Origin: Isochrysis galbana
Lineage: Eukaryota > Haptophyta > Isochrysidales > Isochrysidaceae
DNA: 64,000 bases
Assembly: GCA_018136815.1 (NCBI GenBank)
Contig: CM030938.1
Span: 5,488,638-5,552,637 of the forward strand
Direction: 5' to 3'
This document shows positions 43,447 through 53,370 of the stretch, piece after piece. The number at the start of each line of letters is the position of its first letter. Within the stretch, counting starts at the first letter, position 1. Under the pieces are notes generated by a model. The model searched no databases. It was not told where the DNA came from and was given only the letters and a program-made list of their open reading frames with translations. Position numbers and translations under genes: made by a program.

Positions 43447-45838
43447 ATGCTCCTCACGCTGTCTGCTGCGGTACTTCTGTGCTTCTGCTTTTACGTGTGC
43501 GTATTCGGCGGATCGAGCACGGGCTGGGTGGGCCGGCTACACGCGCATGCTTCGCGATGCGCCTGCTGTCCCGCATGCTGCGCCCCACGCCTGCTGCGGC
43601 TGCTGCGAAGAGGAGAGGAGGTGTGTGGCCACCGCTGCTTCTCTCTCCCTTTGTCCATCCCTGCATTCTCCCCCCTTCTCTCACTCTCATCCTCTCACTT
43701 TCTCTCCGCATCCTCCTTTCGCCATCTCGCCTTTTCGCCAACACCAAATCTTCCAATATCGCCATCTTGCCCATTGCTACAACGCGCGGTTAGCCTCCGG
43801 GGTGTGCGGCTAGGCGGCGAGCACTGCTAGCAGACTGCCATGCCAGCCGAGCATTTCCACCAGTCGCCCATTATCCCACTCTGAATGGTGGCTCGGCATC
43901 TGCCTGGATTGCACGATGGAGATTCTCTCGCAATATCTCCCCTCTGCGGAGAGAACCGGCTTTTCCTCCGCAGCATGCATGGATCACATCTTTTCCCAAG
44001 TCACGAGTCGGGAAAGCACACGCAATACAGTACGCAATTGCGTACTGTACAGCGCACTATCGTCCTTCATATCCGGCCGCCTCAGCAAGCGATGCTGTAG
44101 GCCGTTTAGCATTGCGGTCTAGTCTAGCTCCGCCGCGATGGCCGACTACATCGGCGCCGGCACTTCACCACCAACCAGCATCACCTGACTGCTGGCTGCG
44201 GTCTTACTTATGACGACACCCTATCCCATCTGCTATACGCAAGGTGTGCTGCCTGCGGCCTAACCCAGCACTGCAGCTTTTCTACCTCGGTCTTGTTGGG
44301 TGCGGCTTTGTGCTCTTCATGCTGTCGACGTTTCCGTGGCTCGAGAATAATCCGCGACTCTCCTCGTATCACACGTACACGCCATACCCTGCCGTGGCCG
44401 CCGGGCTCGCCAGCTTTGTGTTCGCATGCTACGTCGACCCGGGCACGCTCACGCCAGCATCTCTCCACCGCTTCTCACGTGAGGCATATGACGGCGTGAT
44501 CTACACGCCCAAGATGTGTCAGACGTGCATGATCCCCAGACCAGCACGTTCAAAGCACTGTGTTGTCTGCAATCGATGCGTCGCCAAATTTGACCACCAC
44601 TGCCCGTGGATCAACACGTGCGTCGGTAAGACTCCTTCGCTCATCTGGCGATGATACCGCTGCTCGCACGCATGCACAGCTGCTCGTTCTTCACCGTCTG
44701 CAACTGCCTGACAGTTGTCTTGAAAGGGCATAGTGAAGGCATCGCCCGCCAGTGTGCTCGTGGTGGCCATGCGCTGCTCACACTCATGCACACCTGCTTT
44801 GCTTCCCGCCTGCAACTGCCTGATCTATGCCAGGGGAGCGCAACTATCGTTACTTCCTCCTCTTCCTGTGGTACCACTCTGTGTTGTGCTTCTACGCTGC
44901 GTACTTGCACTGTCAAATCCTTGCCCACATGAGCTGGGACGTGTACAGACTCCACGAAGCCTACTACCTAGGTACGGCGCCTGAGTGGGGATGGAAGGCT
45001 CATGCCGCGCTGCTGCTAGCCTTGCCACTGTTGGTATCGTTCTCGTTACAGTTGCCACGCGCTCGGGGTCGATTGATGAATTTTTCTGCCACGGGAGATG
45101 CCACCGCTCTCACCTCGCTCATTGCTGCCGCTTTGTGCACACAGATAGCACCGGCCAACACGTGCAAGTGAGCCGATGGCAAGCTTTTCAATACCTACTG
45201 ATCCGCCACAACGTCGTGGTGGCTGTCGGCATCTTCTGCTTGGTGCGAGGCGTCATGCCCAGCTGCGCTACCTTCTATCTTCGTGCCACAAGCCTCTCGT
45301 GCTCTACGAAATCCATGAGTGCGGTGGGAATGCCAAGAGGTGGCCAACACTGACAGCCCATGCATGACGTGAATCTACCGCTCCATGTTCGCAGGTGATT
45401 GCTATTGCGCTGCTTGCATTCTGGGGATATCACATATGGCTGATCCGATGCGGCACCACCACCAACGAAACCTTTAAGTGGTCTGACCTCAAATACGAGC
45501 TGGAACGAAGTGCGCATCAGGCGGGCGGATCCGTGAGCGGCACCCGCGTGCCACCAAACATTTACAACCGCGGCTTCCTCCGCAATCTTACCGACGTGGT
45601 GTATCCGAAGTCCTCACGCCCGGCAATGAGCTTTGCGCCCGCCGTGGCTGCAGGCGGTGCCATCTCAGGATTCTGCGATCCAGCCGGCGCGGTGGCGGCG
45701 GAGATTTCGGACTCAGACCCCGAATCCCCTGCAAGGAGTAGACCACCGGGGGGGGCTACTGCAACATGTACAGACGCCCAAACACGGCACGGAGTGGATA
45801 CAGCCTCCAGGGCGAAGACGATCCTGCACGAGGATTAG
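43447..45838 (+). CDS. DHHC-type protein S-palmitoyltransferase
   Basis: I read five exons: 43447-43620, 44244-44625, 44834-44971, 45169-45242 and 45395-45838 (GT-AG, phases consistent, 403 residues). The topology is that of a four-TM DHHC enzyme: TM1 in exon 1 ([19 protein letters not shown]), TM2 in exon 2 ([16 protein letters not shown]), a further hydrophobic segment ([14 protein letters not shown]), the Cys-rich domain ([12 protein letters not shown]) with [12 protein letters not shown], a TM after [17 protein letters not shown], and the last TM ([17 protein letters not shown]). The TTxE motif is present ([10 protein letters not shown]). DHHC enzymes transfer palmitate to cysteines through an autoacylated DHHC cysteine at Golgi, ER or plasma membrane. 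The overall layout resembles ZDHHC4-type proteins. The C-terminal tail is Ser/Pro-rich. Exon 1 placement and the 623-nt first intron are less certain. Confidence 0.87.
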
Positions 45839-47214
45839 AGCACAGATCACATACATAACATGGGACCATGGAGGCTCGCACGGGAAGATAATGTTTTTCC
45901 CGGCACAAGATCTAGCTGAGGCTGGGGGCATCCCGTAACACCACCAAGAAGTTTAAGCACAGGTCTTTTGGATGTCGAGGCCAGGCATCTATTACCACAT
46001 AATGTAGACGGTTGGGCTCCTCACACGTGTGACATGAGGCTGTCTGCCACCAGCTACAATCTGGAAGTATGTTGCCATACTCGGGGCAAATGCAATGTGC
46101 GCATGCGCTAGCGTGTTTGCTAGTTTGTGCGGAGAGCGAGGGCACGTGAAACCACCGCCTAGGTTACGATGGGGCGAGAGACACTAGTGCTTTGCTCCCT
46201 TACGGAGCGGCGAGGAAAGAGGGTCGTCCGAGAGCTTCTTGGGAGAGAGTGGCGGTAGGACCGACGACATCAGGGAATGCCACCACCGGCGGCTCCGCTT
46301 TGTTGTAACTATTGCGTTAGTACTATCATGCTAGCAGTCCAACACTACAGCTACAACAAGAAAAGCGAAAAGCAGTTTGAGATTTGAGGGACTGTCCTTC
46401 CTCTCGGCCGCCTTGGTCACCGCGATGGTGCCAGGGCGATATCTATGCAGTCTGGGTGAGCCCCCCCCTGCATGCCAAGAGGCAGCGCAAGGGGGTGGAT
46501 GGTTGTCGCCGCCCCCATGAGGGGGGTCGAGAGAGTGGAGGGGGGCGCGAGGCCCCCCTCCAGGCCATGGCGACCAACCATAAGATTAGTGACACTCACA
46601 CTGCGAGAATGAGTGCGCCGCATCGCCTTGCAGCTGCCTTCCCCTCGCCCACTCCTTTGTGCGCTGCGCAGGAATGCTGCCCTTCATGGCAGTCTGCACT
46701 GCTGCCCCGACGCCCCGACCTCCGGCTCATCGGCAGCGTTGCACAGAGGGCACAGCCAACGTTGTTCCTCCACCTTCTTCATCCCTCGTTGGACGCTGCG
46801 CCTCACCAAGACGACGCGCAGCGGCTCGGGCGGCTCTGCGGCTGCGTCGCCGCGGCCATCGGTGGGGCTGTCGGGAGGGTCGCCATAGGCCTCTCCCCGG
46901 CCGCCAGGGTCCAGGGTCATACCCATACCCCATGCCCCACATCAGCCCCTCCACAGGGCCCAGGATGTGGGCCACTCCCTCGCTGGAGGCGTTCATCACC
47001 CGCCGCTCTGCCGTTATACCAGGGTGGGCACTTCCATCCGCGTACCACCTTAAAAAGCCCTGTTTGACCGCCCTACAAAGGGCCGCGCAAGAGGGTGGGC
47101 AGTTCCCTTCCCCCATGAGGGTTGGGGTTGGCCGGGAGCCCAGAGAGGGGGGGGAAGCGTGCCCTCCCCCATGCGAACCAACTATAAAGTTAGTTGTAAA
47201 GAAGTAATTTGAAT
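45839..47214. other. Intergenic with a possible LINE tail and short repeats
   Basis: On the minus strand 45912-46145 reads SCHTCEEPNRLHYVVIDAWP, then RHPKDLC, faintly like the Cys/His tail of a LINE protein (low confidence). At 46410-46600 and 47080-47200 lie repeat modules with cccatgagggggg, gcgaggccccc and ccaaccataagattag or ccaactataaagttagttg words. Nothing else is recognised. Confidence 0.35.
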
Positions 47215-48267
47215 TTACTTGATCATGTTTGCCACGAGGTGCTCCTCCATACCATCCACATGCCTCGCTCCAACGACAACGAGTATTGTTGGTGGCGGTA
47301 GGGTTCCATTGGCACATGCCACATAGTCAGCCCCAGTTTCATTAGGCTTGCCGCCCGATGTCACTCGTGATTGGGGCTCTTCTCCCGAGGCAGCGGTCAC
47401 GGCTTCGCATAGCCTTCTCAATGCCGCAGACATTTCAGCGTCCACCGCCTCCACACTAGTCCTGTAGAGCCACGGTGCTACCTCCCGCATGGCTGCATTC
47501 GCAGCGCGTATGTGCGACTTGTCGCAGCTCCGCTCGTTGTACCCAGGTTGCAGCGAATGACATCGCAACCAATACGCAGCCTGCGTCAAAAGTGGAATCG
47601 GGCCTCTCATTGGCGAGGCCCTGGCTGGAGGCGCCTGGCGTAGACATACCACGTCTACTCCCAGTTCTGTGGCGACTTCTGCCGCTTCCGCCTGCTCAGC
47701 GCCCCACAAGACCCCCTCTTGCTGCAGGTGAAATTGCAGCTGCGACGAGAGACCCACCTGCTCCGCACTCTGAAGTGTCCGGCCAGATGAGACTGCCCAT
47801 TCGTGCACCTGCGGCATCTCGAACAACGCACGGCGCACGCACGAAACGCCCTGTTCTCGGACAGCTTCCGCGGGCATCGCAGTGAGGGCTGCTGCGGCTG
47901 CGCGCACCACCACAAGCGTCCTGTGATCAGCCTCGATGGCGATGAGCGAGAGGCGTCCCTGCTGAGCAAGCGTCTCTGCACGTTCGCGAACCAGCCGTCG
48001 CGCTGCCACGTCCACATGGCAGACACCACATAGATGGAGTTGAGCACCGGTTATCGCCTCTTGCACGCTCCGCTCGAGCGCCACTGGCGGCTCGCTCGCG
48101 TCGCCCGCCACCGCGCCTGCAAGGCCAGACGGAAGGTAGCGGACGCATACCCACGCAGAGCGTGCGTACTCCTCGCGCCTCTCGCCGCCGCTTAGCCACG
48201 CGCTCAACGTCGCCGACACCCCGCCAGCCGCGAGCGCAAACCGCCGCATCCCTGCCGACGGCGGCAT
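47215..48267 (-). CDS. TraB-family protein
   Basis: This is a single-exon ORF of 350 residues from ATG 48267. The core resembles the TraB/PrgY family: an N-terminal QLHLCGVCHVDVAARRLVRE (compare the GTAHVS opening), LSLIAIEADHRT, a central helical part, and the terminal TILVVVGARHVDGMEEHLV (compare the closing GAGHxxGI motif). Bacterial PrgY/TraB members affect peptide-pheromone signalling, and eukaryotic TRABD-type members are mitochondrial or membrane-associated; they are proposed metalloproteases. The first 20 residues (MRRFALAAGGVSATLSAWL) could be an organelle-targeting or hydrophobic leader. It is followed on the minus strand by a repeat-rich spacer. The catalytic role is not assigned here. 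Confidence 0.65.
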   Translation of the reverse strand: MPPSAGMRRFALAAGGVSATLSAWLSGGERREEYARSAWVCVRYLPSGLAGAVAGDASEPPVALERSVQEAITGAQLHLCGVCHVDVAARRLVRERAETLAQQGRLSLIAIEADHRTLVVVRAAAAALTAMPAEAVREQGVSCVRRALFEMPQVHEWAVSSGRTLQSAEQVGLSSQLQFHLQQEGVLWGAEQAEAAEVATELGVDVVCLRQAPPARASPMRGPIPLLTQAAYWLRCHSLQPGYNERSCDKSHIRAANAAMREVAPWLYRTSVEAVDAEMSAALRRLCEAVTAASGEEPQSRVTSGGKPNETGADYVACANGTLPPPTILVVVGARHVDGMEEHLVANMIK

Positions 48268-48385
48268 GGGGGGCTATTTTGAGGTGGTCCGCGGATGAAC
48301 GGGCCCACCCCGGTATAAACTGTATCGGCGGGTTCGCGGGAGGGTGTGTCGCATCCGCGAGTTCTAGTGTTCTAGTTCTAGGTGC

Positions 48386-48866
48386 TCAGCACAAGTCGGC
48401 ATGTCGTCGCCGGGCAGCGCCTTGCGCACGAGGCGCGCAGCGCAGCGGCCATTGGCCGCCCGGTCGTTCATGCGTGACTTCGGCACAAGCTACAAGCTCA
48501 ACGACGATGTGCGCTTTCTTCTCGAGCTGGCACTCGAAGAAGGAGAGGCCCCGGTCGGTGCCGTCGCCGAACGACTCGGTGAGGGCGAGGTCATGGAAGA
48601 GACCAGCGGCTTCGCCCGCCTCGGCGATCGTCATCATCGTGGCCTTGTAGGTGTCTTTCTGGCCCACTAACCACTGAAGTCTTATTGGCGATGGCCAAGA
48701 TAGAGATAGGGAGGACGCGCGAGTCGAGCTTGCATGTGTCTTTGTTTGTCGCGCCGCGAGAGTATTTGGCCCAACCAAGAGCGAAGAGCTCGCGCTGCTG
48801 TGAATAAGCGCCGTCCAAGACGAAGCAGTAGCTGCCGTAGACATCCTCCATGAGCCACTCGGCAGC
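48386..48866 (-). pseudogene. Decayed partial copy of the chromodomain gene (exon 3 start)
   Basis: The minus strand reads WLMEDVYGSYCFVLDGAYSQ, then (after shifts) GEAAGLFHDLALTESF, GLSFFE, NDRAANGRCAARL and MPTCAEH. These follow the order of exon 3 of the gene at 100-4745. The sequence just upstream (ctactcacgcccag) resembles the end of intron 2 of the parent, so the copy arose from genomic DNA. At least two frameshifts and a larger spacing change make it non-functional. Confidence 0.85.
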
Positions 48867-49039
48867 TCGGCAGTCTGGGCGTGAGTAGGCGTGAGACAAG
48901 GAAGTGGCTGTTAGAAACATTAAAAGATTAGGATCCCGGTTGTATCGGCTTAATGCGTGACTGATGCAACGGCCACGATTTTGCGGGCTTGGGGCAGGCG
49001 TGTTGCGATAGCTGCGCTTCTTCAAAACTACGAACAGGC

Positions 49040-49165
49040 CTAGCTGCTAGGGCCTGGTAAGAGTTTCGCGCCGGACCCCCCCAAGTTTCGCGCAAACGTT
49101 TTGGAAAGTTTTGCACCAATCCACCCAAGTTTCGCAATGAGTTTCGCAAGTTTCGCGTCATTTTC
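49040..49165. repeat. TTTCG-rich dispersed repeat, copy 2
   Basis: Repeated TTTCGC and CCACCCAAGTTTCGC words, similar in style to 5100-5590, lie 5' of the decayed chromodomain-gene copy. Confidence 0.4.
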
Positions 49166-49254
49166 CATGAGTTGTATGTACGTGCATGCAATTATAAATA
49201 TAAATGTACTACTAGTTGATTGCTGGGGCAAAGAGCTTTCCGAGATCAAGTTAC

Positions 49255-49607
49255 ATCGGCGACCTCCTCAAGGGGGGAGTGCACACCGACCTATTCACGT
49301 GAAGACGGGAATGCACACCGACCTATTCACATGAAGACATCGGCGACCACCACAGGAAGGGGGTGCACACCGACCTATTCACGTGAAGACATCGGCGACC
49401 TCCTCAGGGGGGTGATGTACGGTCGCCGATGTCTTCACGTGAATAGGTCGGTGTGCATCCCCTTCGTGAGGGGGTCGCCGATGTCTTCACGTGAATAGGT
49501 CGGTGTGCATCCCCTTCGTGAGGGGGTCGCCGATGTCTTCACGTGAATAGGTCGGTGTGAATCCCCCCACTGAGGGGGTCGCCGATGTCTTCACGTGAAT
49601 AGGTCGG
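49255..49607. repeat. Inverted tandem array of a roughly 51-bp unit
   Basis: Left of about 49420 the core caccgacctattcacgtgaa plus gacatcggcgacc recurs about three times. Right of it the reverse complement (ggtcgccgatgtcttcacgt plus gaataggtcggtg) recurs four times, spaced by short variable linkers (catccccttcgtgaggg or aatccccccactgaggg). The array is a large palindrome and ends where repeat R1 begins (gcttgcatcgcggtg). The adjacent 49224-49250 carries a piece (gcaaagagctttccgagatc) identical to gag at about 51941. Confidence 0.85.
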
Positions 49608-49785
49608 TGCTTGCATCGCGGTGTGTAGCGGGGAGACTCCCTCGTCGTTTATCCAATGACATACTCCTTCGTCGTTTATCCAATGACATACTCCTCCCAC
49701 TGAACAGTGGGGGGTCCTTGAGGCCTCGTAACATCGTGTTTTGTGTTTGTATTCTGTGTATGTGCGTTTCGTTACGGGTTTTATA
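49608..49785. repeat. Repeat R1, copy 1
   Basis: Words gcttgcatcgcggtgtgtag, tcgtcgtttatccaatgaca (here duplicated), actgaacagtggggg, tttgtgtttgtattctgtgt and gcgtttcgttacgggtttta are shared with 59150-59305 and, inverted, 40015-40160. Confidence 0.8.
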
Positions 49786-50025
49786 ATGCCCCGAGTATAC
49801 CCCTCGATCCAGTACTTTATACCCGCGATGGATCTCACACAGCACGCGAGCGCCTTCAACCAACCGCTGGCGTTCGACACGTCCTCGGTGCTCCACATGC
49901 AGTCCATGTTCCTCAACGCGACGCGCTTCTCGCAAGATCTGTCCGCCTGGGACGTCTCGTCGGTCGTCAACTTCCAGGACATGTTCACCGGAACCAGGCT
50001 ATCGGTGGAGGCGGCGGCCCTCCTC
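49786..50025 (+). pseudogene. DUF285 (BspA-like) repeat fragment captured next to repeat R1
   Basis: The plus strand reads ASAFNQPLAFDTSSVLHMQS, then MFLNATRFSQDLSAWDVSSV and VNFQDMFTGT. This is the FNQPL-WDTSSV-MxxMF-A-FNQ-L-WDVSSV pattern of DUF285/BspA-like proteins, which are surface-associated in bacteria and several protists. About two repeats survive, joined abruptly at about 50026 to the GNAT-derived sequence. Confidence 0.7.
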
Positions 50026-50360
50026 CGCCGCATCCCTAGCTCACGAGCGACACGCATCGCTTCCCGTAGCAAAGCCCTCCCAACGCCTTGACCGCGCCAA
50101 TCGGGGGTCACCCAAAAGTCGCACAGCTCGCCCCGAGCGCCCACCCGACAGCGGGTTCACGCGCACCAAGCCCTTCGTCGAAGCAACGGCGAACGCTCCT
50201 TTCGCGGGGCGCGAGTAAGACGGTGGGATATCGGCGCTCCAGTGCGAAAAGGGCACCACGTGCATCCTTCGTCGACCCAAGAGCCGCCTACCTGTCCTAA
50301 CCCGAATTTTATGGCGAGGGGGGACGACCCGCATCGCGTTCTTTTGGGAGCGGACCCTCG
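50026..50360 (-). pseudogene. Truncated, frameshifted copy of the GNAT gene
   Basis: Near-identical to 32220-32554 but lacking the C-terminal third (it stops after ARELGMRR). One extra C in gctcgccccgagc (about 50130) breaks the frame between VNPLSGGRSG and ELCDFWVTPDWRGQGVGRAL. Confidence 0.85.
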
Positions 50361-50420
50361 TAACGAAACGCGGGTGGAGTGTGTGTTTGTATTCAGTGTC
50401 GGTAGCGCACGTCATGCCCC
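50356..50420. repeat. Repeat R2, copy 2, left half, with target duplication GCCCC (50416-50420)
   Basis: It starts with cgtaacgaaacgcggg and breaks at cgtcatgcccc, where a retrotransposon is inserted. The right half resumes at 58624 with the duplicated gcccc. The uninterrupted sequence (gtcatgccccccactgcgcg) is preserved at about 59665-59685. Confidence 0.9.
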
Positions 50421-50651
50421 TGTTGTATTCCTGCCCATCTGAAGGTTGTAGGCATGAATATTCGTGTAAGGTACGCGCTCACAATTACAATTGAACAGTT
50501 CCCCGTGTTGCCACTGACGCACAAGACACACAGATTCGGATTCCCCATGGTCTCAAGTCCAGGTTTGCAGGTTTTGGTCTCGAAATTTGCGATTCGAATT
50601 TTGTTTTTGCTGTTACTATAATTGTTGGCTCGTTTAAGGTAATAAACCGGC

Positions 50652-53370
50652 ATGACTTCGACTTCTCGTTCTGCAGTCGCTCTGCGAGACTCTCTCTCTC
50701 TCTCTCTCTCCGTCCGCCTCTCCTCGGCCGACGGCAAGAAGATTCGTCCAAAACATTCTCCGGTCCCAAGATATCTCGTGGGGGGTCTCTCCGCGCTCCG
50801 CGAGGGCTTCTTCTTCGGTTCTCGAATCGTACGGGTCGAAGTCCCCCGGGGAAGAGAGCCTCGTGGGTCCCCTCCCTTCTTCAAAAGAGAGTCTTTCCGA
50901 GCCAGTTCTCCCCTCCTCTCGCCTCTCCGCGCCGACGGTCGAAGTTCCGCCGCCTCCGCAGGCCTCTACTCACACCCCGTCAACTGGAGCTGGAATGGGT
51001 CCTCTCGCCTCGTCCGTTGCTCCACCGGCGGCCTTTCCTCTCCTTTCTTTTGCTGATCCTTTGCCAAGTATTCCTTCCTCTCTCAATCCCTCTGTGGTTG
51101 GTGCTGAAGATGATGTGGGTTCCGTCCGGTCCCTCCCTCCTTTCGAGCCCCCACCATATGAAGAGTTTGTTCCACCCCCGTCGTCGACGTACTCGTACCC
51201 CAAACGTAACTTCGTCCCACCTCCGACCGCCACCGTCGGCGCCGCCCAAATCATGGACCAACAAGTCCAGATTGAGGCTCTCCGCGGCGCTGTCGACCGC
51301 CTCGAGTCCTCTACCCTCCAAGCCGCCCAACGCCACGAAGAATTTCAACGGGAGGTGGGGTCTACCTTCAACACGATACTCAACATTCTACAGCAGGGCC
51401 AAGCGGGCACTACGACTTCGTCTCGAGTCGAAACCTCGCCACCGCTTGTGGAAGAAGGAGACAACTCCATTGGTGCCCCTCCGGCCTCGGTTAAGTTCCC
51501 TTCTCAACCTTTGCCCGCCGCGCCGTTCTCCGTTCCGCCGAATTCGATTTCCGATCCCGGACCCAATACGCCTGTTCCTGTCCCGTCAGCCAAGCCTGTT
51601 TCTGATCCCCAACCTCCACCCACCGTCGCGGGCCTCCGCTCGCTTCCAAATCCGGCGGCTCGGCGCCATCCCGTCGATCCAAGCCTCGCCGGTGATGCTT
51701 CTGAGCGAGAGGTCATCCTAGCCTCGTGGGGCCAACTGTTTGAGGATGCCGCCTACGAGGTAGCCTCTCTCTACAGGAAGTCCGACGATTTCGAGCTCAT
51801 CCACGCCATTCTCAACGGCGGCCTCTCTCGAGCCGGCAATGTTTGGCACTACCGCGTGTTTTTCGAGAAGGAGCACGTGACCAAGTGGGCTCGGAGCCGC
51901 TTCTTCCTCGACCGGATCCTCCATCACCAAGTCCGAATGGGCAAAGAGCTTTCCGAGATCAAGTTCCCGAAGGGCCTGGCCTCGGACAACGTCCAGACAG
52001 CGGCCACCTCCTGGAATGATTTTCGTCTGTCCTTCATCAAGCCGCTCGAGCGCGCCCTCTCGCTCGGCTGCGACCACCGTGAAATCTTTACATCCTTGCT
52101 AGCGGCCGCCAACTTGTGCACCACCGGCAACCAAAGGATTTACGCCTTCCTCCTCGATCTCGCCGAAGACCCGGTCCTCTCTCTCAACCCCGCACTGGCC
52201 TGCGACGTGCTTCTCCGCAAGTGCGACGCCACCTTCGCGGCCAACGTGCCCGGCTTCGCCAAAGACTCCGCCTCCATGGAGTGGGACAGGCTCGTAGCCC
52301 GTGAAGCCGGCTCCGATCTCTTAGAGTTATCCAAGAATTTGGTGCGCGCGTACGTCCGCAAGATGGGTGACGCGAAGGTGGATGCCACGACGGTCTGGGA
52401 CCACCCAAACATGTCGCACGATATCAATCAACGATTCGAGTCCATCATCCGGAACGACAAGGTCGACGCGGCTCGCGGCGTGGATAACGCGACCAAGTTC
52501 GGCGAGTGTCTTGCAAAGACTCGCTTCCGCGTCGAGAACCACGAGCTCCCTCGTTCGGCCCTTTCGTGCGTCAACCTCTGCCAGCGCTACCTGAGCCCGT
52601 ACGAACAAGCCCGCGCTGGCCAACAACAAGCGTCGGTCACCACGGTCGCCGCCGTGACGCCGCCGGCGACTACTTCCAAGCCCACCAAGACCGCCAAGGT
52701 TGCTAAGGCTGCCTCTAATCCCGTGGACACTACGGCTTCGATGGTCGCCGCCGTCCAAGCGGCGGTGGCCGAGGCATTAAAATCGCAAAACAACAACTCG
52801 AACCGCAAGACGACTGGCGCTGACAATCGTCGGGCTCCTCCTCCACCTACGAATTACTCCGCATCGTCTCCGCTACCGGACGCACTTCTTGACCGTCCCC
52901 TCGGCAAAAGCACGTCTTCTCGTCGCCAATGTGAGCCCCCTCCGAACGGCCTTGGGCTTCCGGCCGATTCGGGCCTCTCGGAATGGGATCTAGGTAGCTG
53001 GTCTCGAGCGCGAGCCCGCTTCTGGCAAATTTCTCGTTACGCGGGTCACCCGGCCCTTCGCGCTGCGCTCACGCGCTGCCGCCCCTCCGATGCCACCATG
53101 ACGGCGCCGCGTCTCGACGACTTAGACCGCGACGTCAAGGAGTGGACCGACGCCAACGGCTGCGCGTACTGCGCCTTTCGTCCCCGGGCTCCATCTGGTA
53201 CGCCCGAGGCAGACCTGTGGAAGTATGGCACGGGCGACGGAGCTCATAACCCCGTCGTTTGCCAACCGTACATTCGTTTTCTCTGCGAAGGCGGCAGTGG
53301 CGAGTGTGGTAACGACCCAGAAGTCCACCGCCGCCTCCGCACGATGGTTGTTCTCCGTCCGGCCCAGTAG
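50652..53370 (+). CDS. gag: Gag-like polyprotein of the second element
   Basis: The main frame is open from within the CT repeat (about 50700) to a UAG at 53368-53370. The nearest good start, ATG 50652 (MTSTSRSAVALRD), is in another frame, so a CT-repeat length change at 50691-50710 has probably shifted it; the start is therefore provisional. The N-terminal half is Pro/Ser-rich. A short coiled coil (QVQIEALRGAVDRLESST) precedes a capsid-like helical region. The end has WDLGSW, CAYCAFRP, WKYGTGDGAH and CQPYIRFLCEG, a C-X2-C-X24-H-X4-C zinc-type motif shared with the other element. The stop (UAG GUC) is followed by an open continuation in the same frame. Confidence 0.8.

Noticed and set aside
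45912..46145. Independent zinc-finger protein on the minus strand
   Set aside because: It is only a short Cys/His stretch with weak likeness to LINE tails; not enough to call a gene.
49420..49607. CRISPR-like pattern: 35-base repeats with variable 14-17-base spacers
   Set aside because: The linkers are too short and near-identical, the array inverts in the middle, no cas genes are present and the genome is eukaryotic.
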